A stretch of DNA of 64,000 nt from Desulfocucumis sp964643075. Lineage in GTDB: Bacteria; Bacillota; Desulfotomaculia; Desulfotomaculales; Desulfocucumaceae. Under the pieces are notes generated by a model. It saw only the letters and a program-made list of their open reading frames with translations. It was not told the DNA's origin and did not search any database. The stretch covers positions 10,977 to 74,976 of the forward strand of contig CAZXQO010000021.1 of the NCBI GenBank assembly GCA_964643075.1. The letters are read 5' to 3'. Position 1 is the stretch's first letter, and each line of letters begins with the position of its first letter. The translations under genes and the position numbers were made by a program. Positions 8,058 through 17,224 of the stretch are shown in pieces.

Positions 8058-9416
8058 CTAATCCATAATGCCCAGTTCTTTCAATTTGGCATAGAAAGAG
8101 CTTCTGTTCATTTTCAGCGCCTGGGCGGCAGCAGAGCGGTTCCAGTTGTGCTCCTCCAGAGCCTTTAAGATAATCTCCCGCTCCACCTCGGAAACAATTT
8201 CCTTCAGGGAGCCACCCGGGACATCGTTGAGCCAGCCGTAGCGGCGGGACTTTTTTTTCAGGCTCAGGGGCAAATCCTCAACCCCCAGTACCGGGCCTGT
8301 AGACATCAGCACCGCCCGCTCGCAGACATTTTTCAACTCCCTGATATTGCCGGGCCAATCGTAGTTCATCAATATTTCCATGGCGGTTTCGGAAAAACCT
8401 TTGATGCCCTTATTGTGTTCGGCGCTGCAGCCTTTGATGATATGGCTGACCAAAGCGGCAATATCAGTCTTCCTGTCCCGCAGGGGCGGCAGCATTACCT
8501 CAACAACATTCAGGCGGTAATAGAGATCCTCTCGAAATCCGCCACTTTCAATAGATTCTTCCAAGTCTTTATTGGTGGCGGCAACTATACGCACGTCCAC
8601 CTTAATGGTCTCGGTTCCGCCCACCCGCTCAAATTCCCTTTCCTGTAGCACCCTTAACAGCTTGGTCTGGGTAGACATGGACATTTCGCCTATCTCATCA
8701 AGAAAAATGGTTCCCCTGTGCGCCAGCTCAAATTTACCCGGCTTGGCTGTAGCGGCCCCGGTAAAGGCACCCTTTTCGTGTCCAAATAGCTCACTTTCCA
8801 AAAGATTTTCCGGAATGGAGGCGCAGTTTATTTTTATGAAAGAACGATCCTTACGCACACTGTTGAAATGAATAGCCCGGGCCACCAGTTCTTTGCCGGT
8901 GCCGCTTTCGCCCCTTATCATCACAGTGGCGTTGGTATTGGCCACCCGCCCAATGGTTTTGTAAACATTCTGCATCACAGGCGAGAGTCCAATCATGGCG
9001 TCTGCTTCCGCCAGGGGCAGGTTTTCCCCGGCCTTAGCCCGATCTATGAGCCCTTTGACCTCTACCGCTTTCTTTACAACTTCCAGCATATCGCTTATTT
9101 TAAGCGGCTTCATCAGATAGTCAAAGGCTCCCAGCTTCATCGCCTCAATGGTGGTCTGGGTTGAGCCATAGGCTGTGATCAGAATAATGGGTACACCTTC
9201 CCCACTTCGTCGCACCAATTCCAGAACTTTGATCCCGTCAATATCGGGCATCCGTATATCCAACAGCACGGCATCCGGGTTAAGAACCTCAATTTTTTCC
9301 AGGCCTTCACTGCCGCTTCCGGCGCTCTCAACCCGGTATCCGTTATCTGTGAGTATATCTATCAGCGCTTCACGAACGCTAGATTCGTCATCCACAACCA
9401 ATATCAAATTGCTCAA
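8058..9416 (-). CDS. Sigma-54-dependent NtrC-family response regulator
   Basis: Three domains are visible in the 452-residue product. A receiver domain occupies residues 1-120, with acidic pocket DD at 9-10 and phosphoacceptor D53 in LLDIRMPD. An AAA+ domain occupies about 145-375, with Walker A GESGTGKE at 169-176, the sigma-54-contact loop GAFTGA at 216-221 and Walker B near 240. A Fis-type HTH at the C-terminus reads NWNRSAAAQALKMNRSSFY. I chose TTG at 9416 because GGGGGA precedes it; the open frame upstream overlaps the kinase. The start lies one base after the kinase stop, showing translational coupling. It should activate a sigma-54 promoter; no target promoter was identified. Confidence 0.95.
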   Translation of the reverse strand: MSNLILVVDDESSVREALIDILTDNGYRVESAGSGSEGLEKIEVLNPDAVLLDIRMPDIDGIKVLELVRRSGEGVPIILITAYGSTQTTIEAMKLGAFDYLMKPLKISDMLEVVKKAVEVKGLIDRAKAGENLPLAEADAMIGLSPVMQNVYKTIGRVANTNATVMIRGESGTGKELVARAIHFNSVRKDRSFIKINCASIPENLLESELFGHEKGAFTGAATAKPGKFELAHRGTIFLDEIGEMSMSTQTKLLRVLQEREFERVGGTETIKVDVRIVAATNKDLEESIESGGFREDLYYRLNVVEVMLPPLRDRKTDIAALVSHIIKGCSAEHNKGIKGFSETAMEILMNYDWPGNIRELKNVCERAVLMSTGPVLGVEDLPLSLKKKSRRYGWLNDVPGGSLKEIVSEVEREIILKALEEHNWNRSAAAQALKMNRSSFYAKLKELGIMD

Positions 9417-9417
9417 T

Positions 9418-11265
9418 CTAGTCCCCCCTGGTCCGCAAGAATATATGGAATGTGGTGCCCTGCCCCACATTGCTTTCTACTTCAATATGGCCTTCGTGCG
9501 CCTGAACAATTTCGTGAGCGATGGCCAAACCCAGTCCGGTGCCCTTGGGGCGGGTGGAATAAAAAGGATCAAACAGATGCGGCAGGTTTTCCGCAGGTAT
9601 TCCGCAGCCGGTGTCGCTGATGGACACCCGTATGAATTCCTCGTCCCGCAGGGCTGTGGTCACGGAGATAGAACCGCCTTCGGGCATAGCCTGCACGGCG
9701 TTAAATATGATATTAACCACTACCCGCTCAACCTGCTCAGAATCAATCCAGACTGAGGGGATTTGGGTTGCCAAGTCTTTGATAATATTATACTTGCCGT
9801 AGAAAACTTCGCCAAAGAAGGAAAGCACGGTCTCTATCAGATTATTTATGTCGAACATGCGGAATTTAGCCTCCGCCGGCTTGGCAAAGTAAAGAAGTTG
9901 GTCCACCAGAGTGTCCAGGCGGGAAATTTCCCGGTGCACCGTGGCCAAAGCTTTCTGGTCCCCGCTGTTCTGGCCCTGCCAGTGCTGGATATAGCAGCTT
10001 ATGGAGGTAAGCGGGTTCCTTATTTCATGAGCCACGCCGGCCACCAGTTTACCCAGAGACGCCAGCCGCTCCTGCCGGTTAGCCTTTTCCTCCAGGCGGA
10101 CCCTTTCGGTAATATCCCGGCAGCACAGCACGGCGCCGATTAAATTTCCCGGGCCATCCTTTAAAACAAAAGTGCTGATGAGATACTCCTGGACATTGTG
10201 GCTGCCCGGCATATCCGCCCAGGACGCCTGCACATACCTGGAATCGCGCACTTCATTCAGAATCCGGTCCAGAAGAACCTGAAAGGGCGAGCCCTGGGGT
10301 AGGATTTCCCGAAAATTCTTTTCATTACACTGCTCCGGCAGCCGGAGCATCTTCTGGAACATATTATTGGCGATGATAATCTTGCCGCCGGTGTCCACCA
10401 CCAATATACCGTCATCAATGGCAGCCAGCATGGTCTGATTATACAGATTCAAATCCGATATTTTACGGGCGAAACGGTTGACCGCCCGGGTAATTTCACC
10501 CAGCTCACCAGGCGCATCCGGCAGTAAGCGGTTATAATCGTCCTCCAGCAGGCGGACCCCGCCCTTAATTTCCTGAACCTGGTTAACCAGTTGACGAAAA
10601 AGGAGGGTAGCCCCCAAAATGCCGAAAGCAATCACGATGCCCACCAGCACGTAAACGGTATACTCCACCTGGCGCCGCTTATTATAAAATCCAGCATCGG
10701 ACAAATATTCCGCCGAACGGATTACTCCCTCCACCTCTCCGTTGCGTTCCAGGGGCACATAAACCTCCACAATGCCCCCCTCATCATACCCCACATCTTG
10801 CACCGTGGTGGTCTTATTTTTAACGGTCTCCTCGAAAGCTTTTTTACGCCGCAAGGAATAGTTTTCACTTAGGCGCTTGGTGCCGTCAAAAAAAACATCC
10901 AGATCACTGACATAAAGACCTATATGCACATCCGGGTACTCCTTGTGCACAACATCAATTGTCCTGTCGACGTATTCCGCTGCAACTTCGATCCTTTCCT
11001 CCCGGCTCTTTTTAGCAACACCCCGCTCCTCCATGTACAGCTTCAGGCCGGTGCCGAAATTATGATCGAAATAGCGGGCGGCCTGGTTCAGACGTGTTTT
11101 CTGGTGTTCAATAATCGAAATCTCGCTGTTTTTTATGGTATGCAGCATGTACAGAGACAGTGCCACGGTAGCAATCAACAGCAGCAGCACCAGTCCAAGA
11201 ATCCGGTCGCCGAAACCGATGCCAATATTATTTAGCCTGTCGCTTAGCTTTAACTTAGAAGTCAT
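9418..11265 (-). CDS. Membrane sensor histidine kinase (HAMP-PAS-HisKA-HATPase)
   Basis: The 615-residue kinase has a first membrane helix near residues 21-43 and an extracytoplasmic sensor region of about 155 residues. A second helix near 203-223 is followed by HAMP (about 225-275), PAS (about 277-390), HisKA with H413 in GVAHEIRNPLTS, and HATPase with an N-box NIIFNAVQAMPEGG near 515 and G-boxes. The sensor region resembles periplasmic PAS-like (dCache/sCache) domains, but the ligand is unknown. The ATG follows GGGGAGG. It is the first gene of the unit and is coupled to the NtrC-type regulator, its evident partner. Confidence 0.93.
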   Translation of the reverse strand: MTSKLKLSDRLNNIGIGFGDRILGLVLLLLIATVALSLYMLHTIKNSEISIIEHQKTRLNQAARYFDHNFGTGLKLYMEERGVAKKSREERIEVAAEYVDRTIDVVHKEYPDVHIGLYVSDLDVFFDGTKRLSENYSLRRKKAFEETVKNKTTTVQDVGYDEGGIVEVYVPLERNGEVEGVIRSAEYLSDAGFYNKRRQVEYTVYVLVGIVIAFGILGATLLFRQLVNQVQEIKGGVRLLEDDYNRLLPDAPGELGEITRAVNRFARKISDLNLYNQTMLAAIDDGILVVDTGGKIIIANNMFQKMLRLPEQCNEKNFREILPQGSPFQVLLDRILNEVRDSRYVQASWADMPGSHNVQEYLISTFVLKDGPGNLIGAVLCCRDITERVRLEEKANRQERLASLGKLVAGVAHEIRNPLTSISCYIQHWQGQNSGDQKALATVHREISRLDTLVDQLLYFAKPAEAKFRMFDINNLIETVLSFFGEVFYGKYNIIKDLATQIPSVWIDSEQVERVVVNIIFNAVQAMPEGGSISVTTALRDEEFIRVSISDTGCGIPAENLPHLFDPFYSTRPKGTGLGLAIAHEIVQAHEGHIEVESNVGQGTTFHIFLRTRGD

Positions 11266-11369
11266 GTTGACCTCCCCGGCCTCTCGAATATATCTTCTTT
11301 ATTGTAACATATGCTTGTAATTGAATTAACCTGTAGTAGCAAAAATAAGACGGCCAATGTTTGGCTAAA

Positions 11370-11405
11370 AAAAGGTGCGGAAGCAAATTTGCCCGCGCAC
11401 CTTTT
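11370..11405. terminator. Bidirectional stem-loop, probable terminator
   Basis: AAAAGGTGCG pairs with CGCACCTTTT, flanked by A-run and T-rich sequence. The loop itself contains the palindrome GCAAATTTGC. It would end transcription of the small gene at 11499 (minus strand). Confidence 0.6.
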
Positions 11406-11419
11406 AAAATTTTTAATTA

Positions 11420-11486
11420 AGGGGACATTCCTTCTCGCTTTTGTTAATTATGAAGGATTTAACCAACACAAGAAAGTGTGTCCCCT
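11420..11486. repeat. 67-bp element with terminal inverted repeats (MITE-like)
   Basis: The left end AGGGGACATTCCTTCT and the right end (reverse complement AGGGGACACACTTTCT) match at 13 of 16 positions. The interior is AT-rich without a reading frame. Such ends recall non-autonomous mobile or REP-like elements, but no second copy is seen in this window. Confidence 0.4.
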
Positions 11487-11498
11487 ACCCTCTGATAT

Positions 11499-11696
11499 CT
11501 AACCCCCGCTGGCAAACTCCCTTGCACGAACGACCTCCTTGGTGTGCCTTTTATTATCCCTCTCCATAAGGCGTATTCCGCCATCCTGGCGGGGCGTATC
11601 ATTGCGCTGCATATCCGCCCGGTGCAATTCGGCCCGCAGGAAAGGCTCCTCCAAAGCGCTAACCATCCAATTATGGATTTTCTTCCATGAGATCAT
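11499..11696 (-). CDS. Small hypothetical protein (65 aa)
   Basis: This is a charged, basic protein without membrane segments: MISWKKIHNWMVSALEEP, then HRADMQRNDTPRQDGG and RHTKEVVRARE. I chose the second ATG (11696) because AAAGGGG lies 9 bases before it; the first ATG touches the ribosome site. No family is recognised. It is downstream of the truncated TauE gene. Confidence 0.4.
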   Translation of the reverse strand: MISWKKIHNWMVSALEEPFLRAELHRADMQRNDTPRQDGGIRLMERDNKRHTKEVVRAREFASGG

Positions 11697-11770
11697 CTGA
11701 GGCATCCCCTTTACCTGAGATATTACTCTTTGACAGTAAACGCGATGCCGTCCGCCAAAGAGGGTACATA

Positions 11771-12202
11771 TTAGCTATGTTGCAACACCTGTGCCTGCTC
11801 CTCTGCTCTGATTTCCTTTCTCTTTTTGAACATACTACCCAATACAATCAAACCGCCTGCTGCCAGAGCCACACACAAAGTGACGAAACTCACGTTTTTC
11901 ATTAAATGGATGGTGCTTCCAGTCAACTGCATGACGCCCAAGTCGTGCAGGTAGGGGGGTATGGCAAAGGCCCTGCTGACGGCTACTATCAGCATAACTG
12001 AAGACATTACGTACTTAATCATGTAATCCTTGACGTAGGTGGTTCCCACAGCCCCAATCTGTATACCGATTAGCGAACCGGCCATAATAATCACTACCAT
12101 TCTGATATCAATGAAGCCGCTCAGCGCCCAGGTAAAGGAGCCGGTCAGTCCCATAGTAAAGGCTATAACCAATTCGGAGGCGCTTGCCACTATGGCGGGA
12201 CC
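11771..12202 (-). pseudogene. Truncated sulfite exporter TauE/SafE family gene (C-terminal half)
   Basis: The frame encodes about 140 residues with four hydrophobic helices: LVIAFTMGLTGSFTWALSG, VVIIMAGSLIGIQIGAVG, YVMSSVMLIVAVSRAF and VTLCVALAAGGLIVLG. This is the C-terminal half of a TauE/SafE (sulfoacetate/sulfite exporter-like) protein, with the repeat-2 motif GSLIGIQIGA. The N-terminal half is missing: a stop codon precedes the frame, and the DNA upstream changes to a hairpin-bearing sequence. The GTG at 12190 has no ribosome site. It is probably an insertion or deletion relic. Confidence 0.75.
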
Positions 12203-12229
12203 TTACTGCTTGGTCAATGCTAAAAGCTG

Positions 12230-12245
12230 ACCGCCTAAAGGCGGT
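12230..12245. other. Perfect 16-bp palindrome at the truncation point of the TauE gene
   Basis: ACCGCCTAAAGGCGGT is a perfect inverted repeat 28 bases upstream of the surviving TauE frame. Hairpins of this kind occur at ends of IS200/IS605-type elements, so it may be the scar of an insertion. This is inference; no transposase is present. Confidence 0.35.
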
Positions 12246-12711
12246 GAATTTAAACCTGGCGCTTGGAAATTAAAAACACATCATATAATACAGGTCATAC
12301 AAAATACTACTCGCTCCAGACAACTCCCAAACTACGGTGGCGACCAGGCTGGACTCATCCCTCCTTCCATTTCTTAGGCCGTTATTTACAACTATTGCCA
12401 TTACAAAGAGCAATGGTTGTGCCAGTTAATAAGGTTCAGAAATTCACATATTTACTGGCTTTTCCGGGGCTAGCAGACGGGCTTTTGAGTATAATCTGGA
12501 CATATGACTGTTCATTTTCTGGTCATTCGGTAGCCACCTTAGCAACTAAAGCCCTGTAGCTTATGGCTTGTGACTATTGGTATTTGTTCGCGTGTACATA
12601 ATTTCATCACATTCACATGGCAAAAAATTCATTATTGAGAAAATGTTCAAATTATCACATAAACAAGCTCAAAAATTTATACAACAGCACAATATACTGT
12701 TCCCGGGAATT
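12246..12711. other. Intergenic stretch with no gene seen
   Basis: There is a 98-codon frame on the plus strand (12263-12559), but it lacks a ribosome site and resembles nothing known. No RNA gene is recognised. The stretch lies between the truncated TauE gene and the terminator of the second CBS pair. Confidence 0.4.
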
Positions 12712-12740
12712 AAAAAAACCGACGGTTTGATACCGCCGGC
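12712..12740 (-). terminator. Intrinsic terminator of the second CBS pair
   Basis: On the minus strand CCGGCGGT-atcaa-ACCGTCGG is followed by TTTTTTT. It lies downstream of the CBS gene at 12820. Confidence 0.8.
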
Positions 12741-12786
12741 ATATAAGTAGCCCTGGATTCGGAAGGGGTTATAACCCTTAGAGATA
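12741..12786 (+). repeat. Structured dispersed repeat, copy D (46-bp short form)
   Basis: It keeps both ends of the family (ATATAAGT and GAGATA) and the first hairpin (GGATTCGGAAGGGGTTATAA then CCCTTAG), but lacks the middle and third hairpins of the 130-bp copies. Confidence 0.6.
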
Positions 12787-12819
12787 ATGAATTTAAAGCA
12801 TCAACAGCTTAAAACACAA

Positions 12820-13407
12820 TCAGGCAAATCCATGTGCAAGCTCCGGAACAAAAGAATTCACATATTGAAATACGTTAGCCTTGATTTTCCTCCCCGGCCC
12901 TGGTTTTGCTCCGGTATCGTTAAAAAGCTTATCAATGAAGGACAGCAAATCAACCGGCCTGATTATTCCTGCCACCCTATTTTGTTCATTCATAACCGGC
13001 ACCATGGCGATACGTCTATTAATGATAATTTCAGCTGCCTCCAGCGGATCGTCCGTTTCTTTCACGAAAACATCCACCAACGGCCGCAGACACCTTTTAA
13101 CCGGGGTGTTTTTTAATACTCTGAGCCCTTCCATGCTAAAAAGACAGGGATGGTAATCGGTCAGGCGCCCTATCAAGCCCCCGGTTTTTGAGGCCAGGTC
13201 ACCCATTACCTCGAATATGATTCGTAAAGTCAGGAAACCGGTAATGTTTCCATGATCATCCAGCACCACAATCCAGCGGTAATCCTTTTCTTCAGCCTGA
13301 AGACAAATCAAATTAACTGCCTGCATTAGAGTATCGTTCTGGCTGATACTGGGGTAGTAAGTAAAGGGAATCATAAAATCTTTTACCGTTTCTTTTGGCC
13401 CTGTCAT
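12820..13407 (-). CDS. CBS-domain-pair protein 3 (195 aa)
   Basis: Two CBS domains are visible: VKDFMIPFTYYPSISQND, RWIVVLDDHGNITGFLTLR, then VKRCLRPLVDVFVKETDD and NRVAGIIRPVDLLSFI. A basic tail of about 40 residues after the second domain is not present in the paralogues. The ATG is preceded by GGGGGTG. It is paired with the gene 46 bases upstream, from which it clearly arose by duplication, and is followed by a terminator. Ligand and partner are unknown. Confidence 0.85.
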   Translation of the reverse strand: MTGPKETVKDFMIPFTYYPSISQNDTLMQAVNLICLQAEEKDYRWIVVLDDHGNITGFLTLRIIFEVMGDLASKTGGLIGRLTDYHPCLFSMEGLRVLKNTPVKRCLRPLVDVFVKETDDPLEAAEIIINRRIAMVPVMNEQNRVAGIIRPVDLLSFIDKLFNDTGAKPGPGRKIKANVFQYVNSFVPELAHGFA

Positions 13408-13453
13408 AATTACACCCCCAGTCTAACAACTCCCCATACCAATCCCACATTGC

Positions 13454-13963
13454 CTAAACAGATACGGGAGCGTTTTCAAACAATCCTTTAATAAAAGGCA
13501 GCAAGTCAACCTGCCTGACTATACCCACCATTTTATTCTCGGCATTCAGAATAGGTAATATGGTTATACGCCTGTTAATGATTATTTCCGCAGCCTTTAC
13601 CGGATTGTCCGTTTCGTAAACAGAGACATCTATCAGCGGCTTGATGAGTTTTTTTACCGGAGTATCCTTAATCAGTTGAAGCCCTTCCCAGTAGAAGTAT
13701 CCCGGCCTGTTGTAGGTGAATACACCCAGCCAGCCGCCGGCCTTGGGAGCCAGCTCGCTGATAGCCTCAAATACGTTACGCAGGGTAAGGAATCCCTTTA
13801 TTTTGCCGCCGTCATCCAGCACCACCAGCCAGCGGTAGCCTTTTTCCCTGGCCATCCTATGCATCAGACTGACCGCTTCTTCAAGGGTGGCATTTTGATT
13901 TATGCTCGGGTAGTCGTGAAAAGGAACCATGTAGTCTTTTACTGTGTACGTTGCTTCCGTCAT
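13454..13963 (-). CDS. CBS-domain-pair protein 4 (169 aa)
   Basis: Two CBS domains read VKDYMVPFHDYPSINQNA, RWLVVLDDGGKIKGFLTLR, then VKKLIKPLIDVSVYETDN and NKMVGIVRQVDLLPFI. It is very similar to its downstream neighbour. I chose the ATG at 13963, preceded by GAGGTGG, over the GTG at 13972 that lies inside the ribosome site. It is the first gene of the second CBS pair and lies on the same strand as the soluble PAS kinase 440 bases upstream. Confidence 0.85.
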   Translation of the reverse strand: MTEATYTVKDYMVPFHDYPSINQNATLEEAVSLMHRMAREKGYRWLVVLDDGGKIKGFLTLRNVFEAISELAPKAGGWLGVFTYNRPGYFYWEGLQLIKDTPVKKLIKPLIDVSVYETDNPVKAAEIIINRRITILPILNAENKMVGIVRQVDLLPFIKGLFENAPVSV

Positions 13964-14400
13964 ATTTACCACCTCATCTAATACATATTTGTTATATACT
14001 TAAATATTATGCAGAGGGCATTAATACAGCAATAATAAACCCCTTTAATGATAATATTCATACCTAAGGCAACTGGTATTAAAGTCGAGTTTTTCACAAG
14101 AGTTTTAAAAGTGTCTAAATGCTCTTTCCGGGAGGCATTATTCCGTTAAACCCTGAAAACGGTAGCTTCAACCCGGAAAACAAATCGTCAATTAATTTCT
14201 TTTTCGGGATTTCCCGGAGCATAATCCCCTGTGCCAACTACTGGAATACAGGTGTGGGAAGAGAGCCTGGAAAGATATTAAAGGATCAGGCAGGAAGGAC
14301 TGGAGACACTTAAAACCCCTGGGAAAAATATGGCTGGCCTGCTCAAACGCATTTGTACTTAACCTGCTTCCCGATAGAAGGCCGGAGTTTTAATAAAGGG
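13964..14400. other. Intergenic stretch with no gene seen
   Basis: A 64-codon plus-strand frame at 14119 has no ribosome site and no recognisable product. The promoter of the CBS pair must lie in the left part; no clear consensus is visible. Confidence 0.4.
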
Positions 14401-15693
14401 CTAAAGGTCAAAAATTACTTGCACTGAGGTCCCCCCGGGCCCGGATTCCACCTTGATGGAGGCATTATGTCTGTCGGCGATGTTGTAACACATGGCCAAA
14501 CCCAGGCCGGTTCCGTGTTCTTTGGTGCTAAAAAATGGTATGCCCATTTTGTCAAGCACATCGGGAGCGATACCTGCTCCCTGGTCTAGCACGGATAAAA
14601 TAACCTTTCTTTTGGCACTGTATGTCTTCACCATCAGGCACCCGCCCGCGGACATAGCCTCCAGGCCGTTGTGCACGAGATTCAGTATCAACTGGCGAAT
14701 TTCTTTTTTATCAAGCATCAAGCTGGGAATATTACCAAGCTCCATTTCAAAAAGGTTGTTTTTTTGCACAGCTTCTGTCAGTATCAACGGGGAAAGCGAC
14801 TCCACAATGTGATTCAGGTTATGCAACTTCAAATCTATAAACCTGTTTTTATCCAGGGACAGGGTATTGGAAATTATTAAATTTGCCCTGTCCATTTCCT
14901 TTAGCATAATTTTAAAATATTCCGTGTATTGTTGGAATTCATGCTTGCCCACAAGCATTTGCAAAAAACCCTTTACGGTGGTCATGGGGTTTCTTAATTC
15001 ATGGCTCATGCCTGCGGCCATTTCCCCCACAAATTTCAACCTGTCCAGGCGGGCTGCTTCTTCCTGACCAGTGTTATCCGCAGACGGATGACACTGTGTT
15101 CCGGCAAGCCCGGCGGTAGCATATTCCGGCGTCGGGCCGGGTAATCCTTCCTCCGGGACTGATTCCCCCGGCCCCGCACCTGCTACGGGCTGCTGCCTCT
15201 CCCCGGGATGTGAGCGGAGAGTAATATCTGATACAAACAAAACATAACAGGAAACTTTTTTACCAGCGTATACAGGGTAGGCAAAAACCTCCACGGGTAT
15301 CCTCAAGCCGCTCTTATGTATATGTTCCATGTCAAAACGCCGGGATACTCCGCTGCAGCCAATATCATTTAAAAAAATTTTTGCCCTGCCGTACCATTCC
15401 GTGGGGGTAAAATCCCACCACCCCATATTTTTCAGTTCTTCTTCGACGTAGCCTGTAAGTTCACAGAAAGATCTGTTGCAAACTAAAATGCCGCCATGCG
15501 GATAAACCGCCACAAAAGGTTGACCGGCGCTATCCAGCAAGTCGGTAAGAATAAACATTCTTTCCCATATTTCACCGACCGCACTTTCGGCGTTGTCGTA
15601 TTCTTGTTGTAACGAATAAAGGGAAGCGGCCTGCCGGCTTATTTCGCCAATCCCCCTGCAATTCTTTTCGTTCTCTTCGGTTACATCTCTCAT
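14401..15693 (-). CDS. Soluble PAS-domain sensor histidine kinase
   Basis: The 430-residue kinase has no membrane helix. It has a short coiled N-terminus (1-45) and a PAS domain at about 48-158 (QPFVAVYPHGGILVCNRSF, then a PAC-like GLRIPVEVFAYPV). A Pro/Gly-rich linker at about 160-215 precedes HisKA with H231 in GMSHELRNPMTTVKGFLQM. The HATPase has N-box NLVHNGLEAM near 341 and DQGAGIAPDV. The HisKA/HATPase style matches Firmicutes sporulation-type orphan kinases (KinA-E-like), so a Spo0A-phosphorelay input is possible but not shown. No response regulator is adjacent. It could instead work with the CBS proteins downstream. Confidence 0.9.
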   Translation of the reverse strand: MRDVTEENEKNCRGIGEISRQAASLYSLQQEYDNAESAVGEIWERMFILTDLLDSAGQPFVAVYPHGGILVCNRSFCELTGYVEEELKNMGWWDFTPTEWYGRAKIFLNDIGCSGVSRRFDMEHIHKSGLRIPVEVFAYPVYAGKKVSCYVLFVSDITLRSHPGERQQPVAGAGPGESVPEEGLPGPTPEYATAGLAGTQCHPSADNTGQEEAARLDRLKFVGEMAAGMSHELRNPMTTVKGFLQMLVGKHEFQQYTEYFKIMLKEMDRANLIISNTLSLDKNRFIDLKLHNLNHIVESLSPLILTEAVQKNNLFEMELGNIPSLMLDKKEIRQLILNLVHNGLEAMSAGGCLMVKTYSAKRKVILSVLDQGAGIAPDVLDKMGIPFFSTKEHGTGLGLAMCYNIADRHNASIKVESGPGGTSVQVIFDL

Positions 15694-15824
15694 GATAACC
15701 TGTCCCCTCAGGTAATAATTTATTGTTTAGTAGATTATACAAATGCAATTACAATACCTTCGGGAAAAAAGTCATAATTTGGCATATTAGCGCTGATTTT
15801 TCAACTTCAGTAGCTCGCAATTAC

Positions 15825-16811
15825 TTATTTATCACCTGCCGCTTGCTTCAGCTCATCAGCCCTGCGCCGTTCGAAACGGCTGAACAGGTAAGACACGGCG
15901 GCTGCCAGAGGCTGCTGGTAAAGCATGGCCAGAGTCACCGGCACGGCTACGGCTGCGGGGAAATAGGCCACCGCCAGAACGGAGCCAAAGCTGATGTTGC
16001 GCATCCCCACGTTGTAGATCATAGCAGCTACGGTACTCCTCCGGCGATCCCTCAGCACGAAGGAGCCGGCATAACCCAGATAATATCCCAACATCACCAG
16101 CAGCAAAATAACCAGCAGCATTTTTACAAGGGGAGTACCCCAGCTTATTTCCGGCGCCACCGCACTGGCATTGATGTATACTACCCCAAAAAGCGCCACC
16201 TTGGAGGTAAAACCACCTAAGGAGCGGGAATACCTGCTTAGCCTGCCGGAACTCAAATCGTTGCACGCCATGCCCAGGAGGCTGGGTATAGTTACCATCC
16301 CGGACAACCCCAGCAAAAGATGAACATAATCAATATGCACCGACCTCCCCGCCACCAGGGCAATATACACGGGAAGCAGCAGGGGGCTTAGTACTGTATC
16401 CACGGTTACCGCCACCAGGGCCAGGGTTACGTCCCCACGCACTATGGAGGTCCAAATGATGGAGGTCACTCCAATGGGAATGGCGGCTCCTATTAAGAAA
16501 CCCAGCCTGGTTAGGGCACTGTCCGGGTAGAATGTATGGCCTACAACCCAGGCTACCAGAGGCATAACAACGTGGATTAGAAACAGCATCCATAATGTCA
16601 GCCAGGGTTTGGTAAGTACATGAAAAAAATCCCGGTAACTGGTCTCCAGGGAAACTATAAAGGTCATATAGGCAAAAAGAGCCACCGCCACTGTGCCAAG
16701 GAAAGGCGTATGTGCCAGGGGAAGTATGAAGCCGGCGAAAAAGGCCGACAAGACCACAAAAAACATGCGCCGTCCCAGCCAGCTGTTCCAGGAGACAATT
16801 AAGTCCAGCAT
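15825..16811 (-). CDS. Bile acid:sodium symporter (BASS) family transporter
   Basis: The 328-residue integral membrane protein has about ten helices. Helix 1 is MFFVVLSAFFAGFILPL; conserved segments include FLIGAAIPIGVTSIIWTSI and, late, VAAMIYNVGMRNISFGSVLA, the broken-helix crossover motif of the BASS/ACR3 superfamily (NxGMRN). It probably carries an organic anion or, less likely, arsenite with a cation; no ars genes are nearby. GGGGACTTTGT precedes the ATG. It is monocistronic, and its substrate cannot be told from sequence. Confidence 0.82.
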   Translation of the reverse strand: MLDLIVSWNSWLGRRMFFVVLSAFFAGFILPLAHTPFLGTVAVALFAYMTFIVSLETSYRDFFHVLTKPWLTLWMLFLIHVVMPLVAWVVGHTFYPDSALTRLGFLIGAAIPIGVTSIIWTSIVRGDVTLALVAVTVDTVLSPLLLPVYIALVAGRSVHIDYVHLLLGLSGMVTIPSLLGMACNDLSSGRLSRYSRSLGGFTSKVALFGVVYINASAVAPEISWGTPLVKMLLVILLLVMLGYYLGYAGSFVLRDRRRSTVAAMIYNVGMRNISFGSVLAVAYFPAAVAVPVTLAMLYQQPLAAAVSYLFSRFERRRADELKQAAGDK

Positions 16812-17078
16812 ACAAAGTCCCCGTTTCTAAAATGTCATGACCACAATGCAGGAGAAGTCAGTTTAGCTTTTAACGTCTGATGGTAATATTTCCATGATCA
16901 TGATGTTTTTCCTGCTAGTTGGACATACAACGTCACTATATTATGTAGCCCGCCGATTTTTATCCAGCCAGGTTTGAACATCACCCTCCGGAACAACAAT
17001 AAAGCAGTAACCCAATTAAAACATGGGTGTGGTCAATGTTTCTTCAATGGTCTATAAAAGTCATCGAAAATATAGAAG

Positions 17079-17107
17079 TTGCCCAGATTCCAATCCTGTG
17101 GTATAAT
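17079..17107 (+). promoter_or_regulatory. Putative sigma-A promoter of the riboswitch-eam transcript
   Basis: TTGCCC and TATAAT are separated by exactly 17 bases. Transcription would start about 115 bases before the c-di-AMP riboswitch. Confidence 0.6.
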
Positions 17108-17224
17108 ATAGTGGAAGATATAAGATTTTACCATATATTATGTAAAGGAGTATACTTCTAGAAAGTTTTGCAATTTTCCGACAAATACCTTTATCAATCT
17201 GTTGTGTAGTACAAAAATTTAATA

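Noticed and set aside
12263..12559. 98-codon plus-strand reading frame
   Set aside because: No ribosome site, no family resemblance and biased residue content; treated as chance.
14119..14313. 64-codon plus-strand reading frame between the second CBS pair and the soluble kinase
   Set aside because: No ribosome site before the ATG and no recognisable sequence features; composition looks random.
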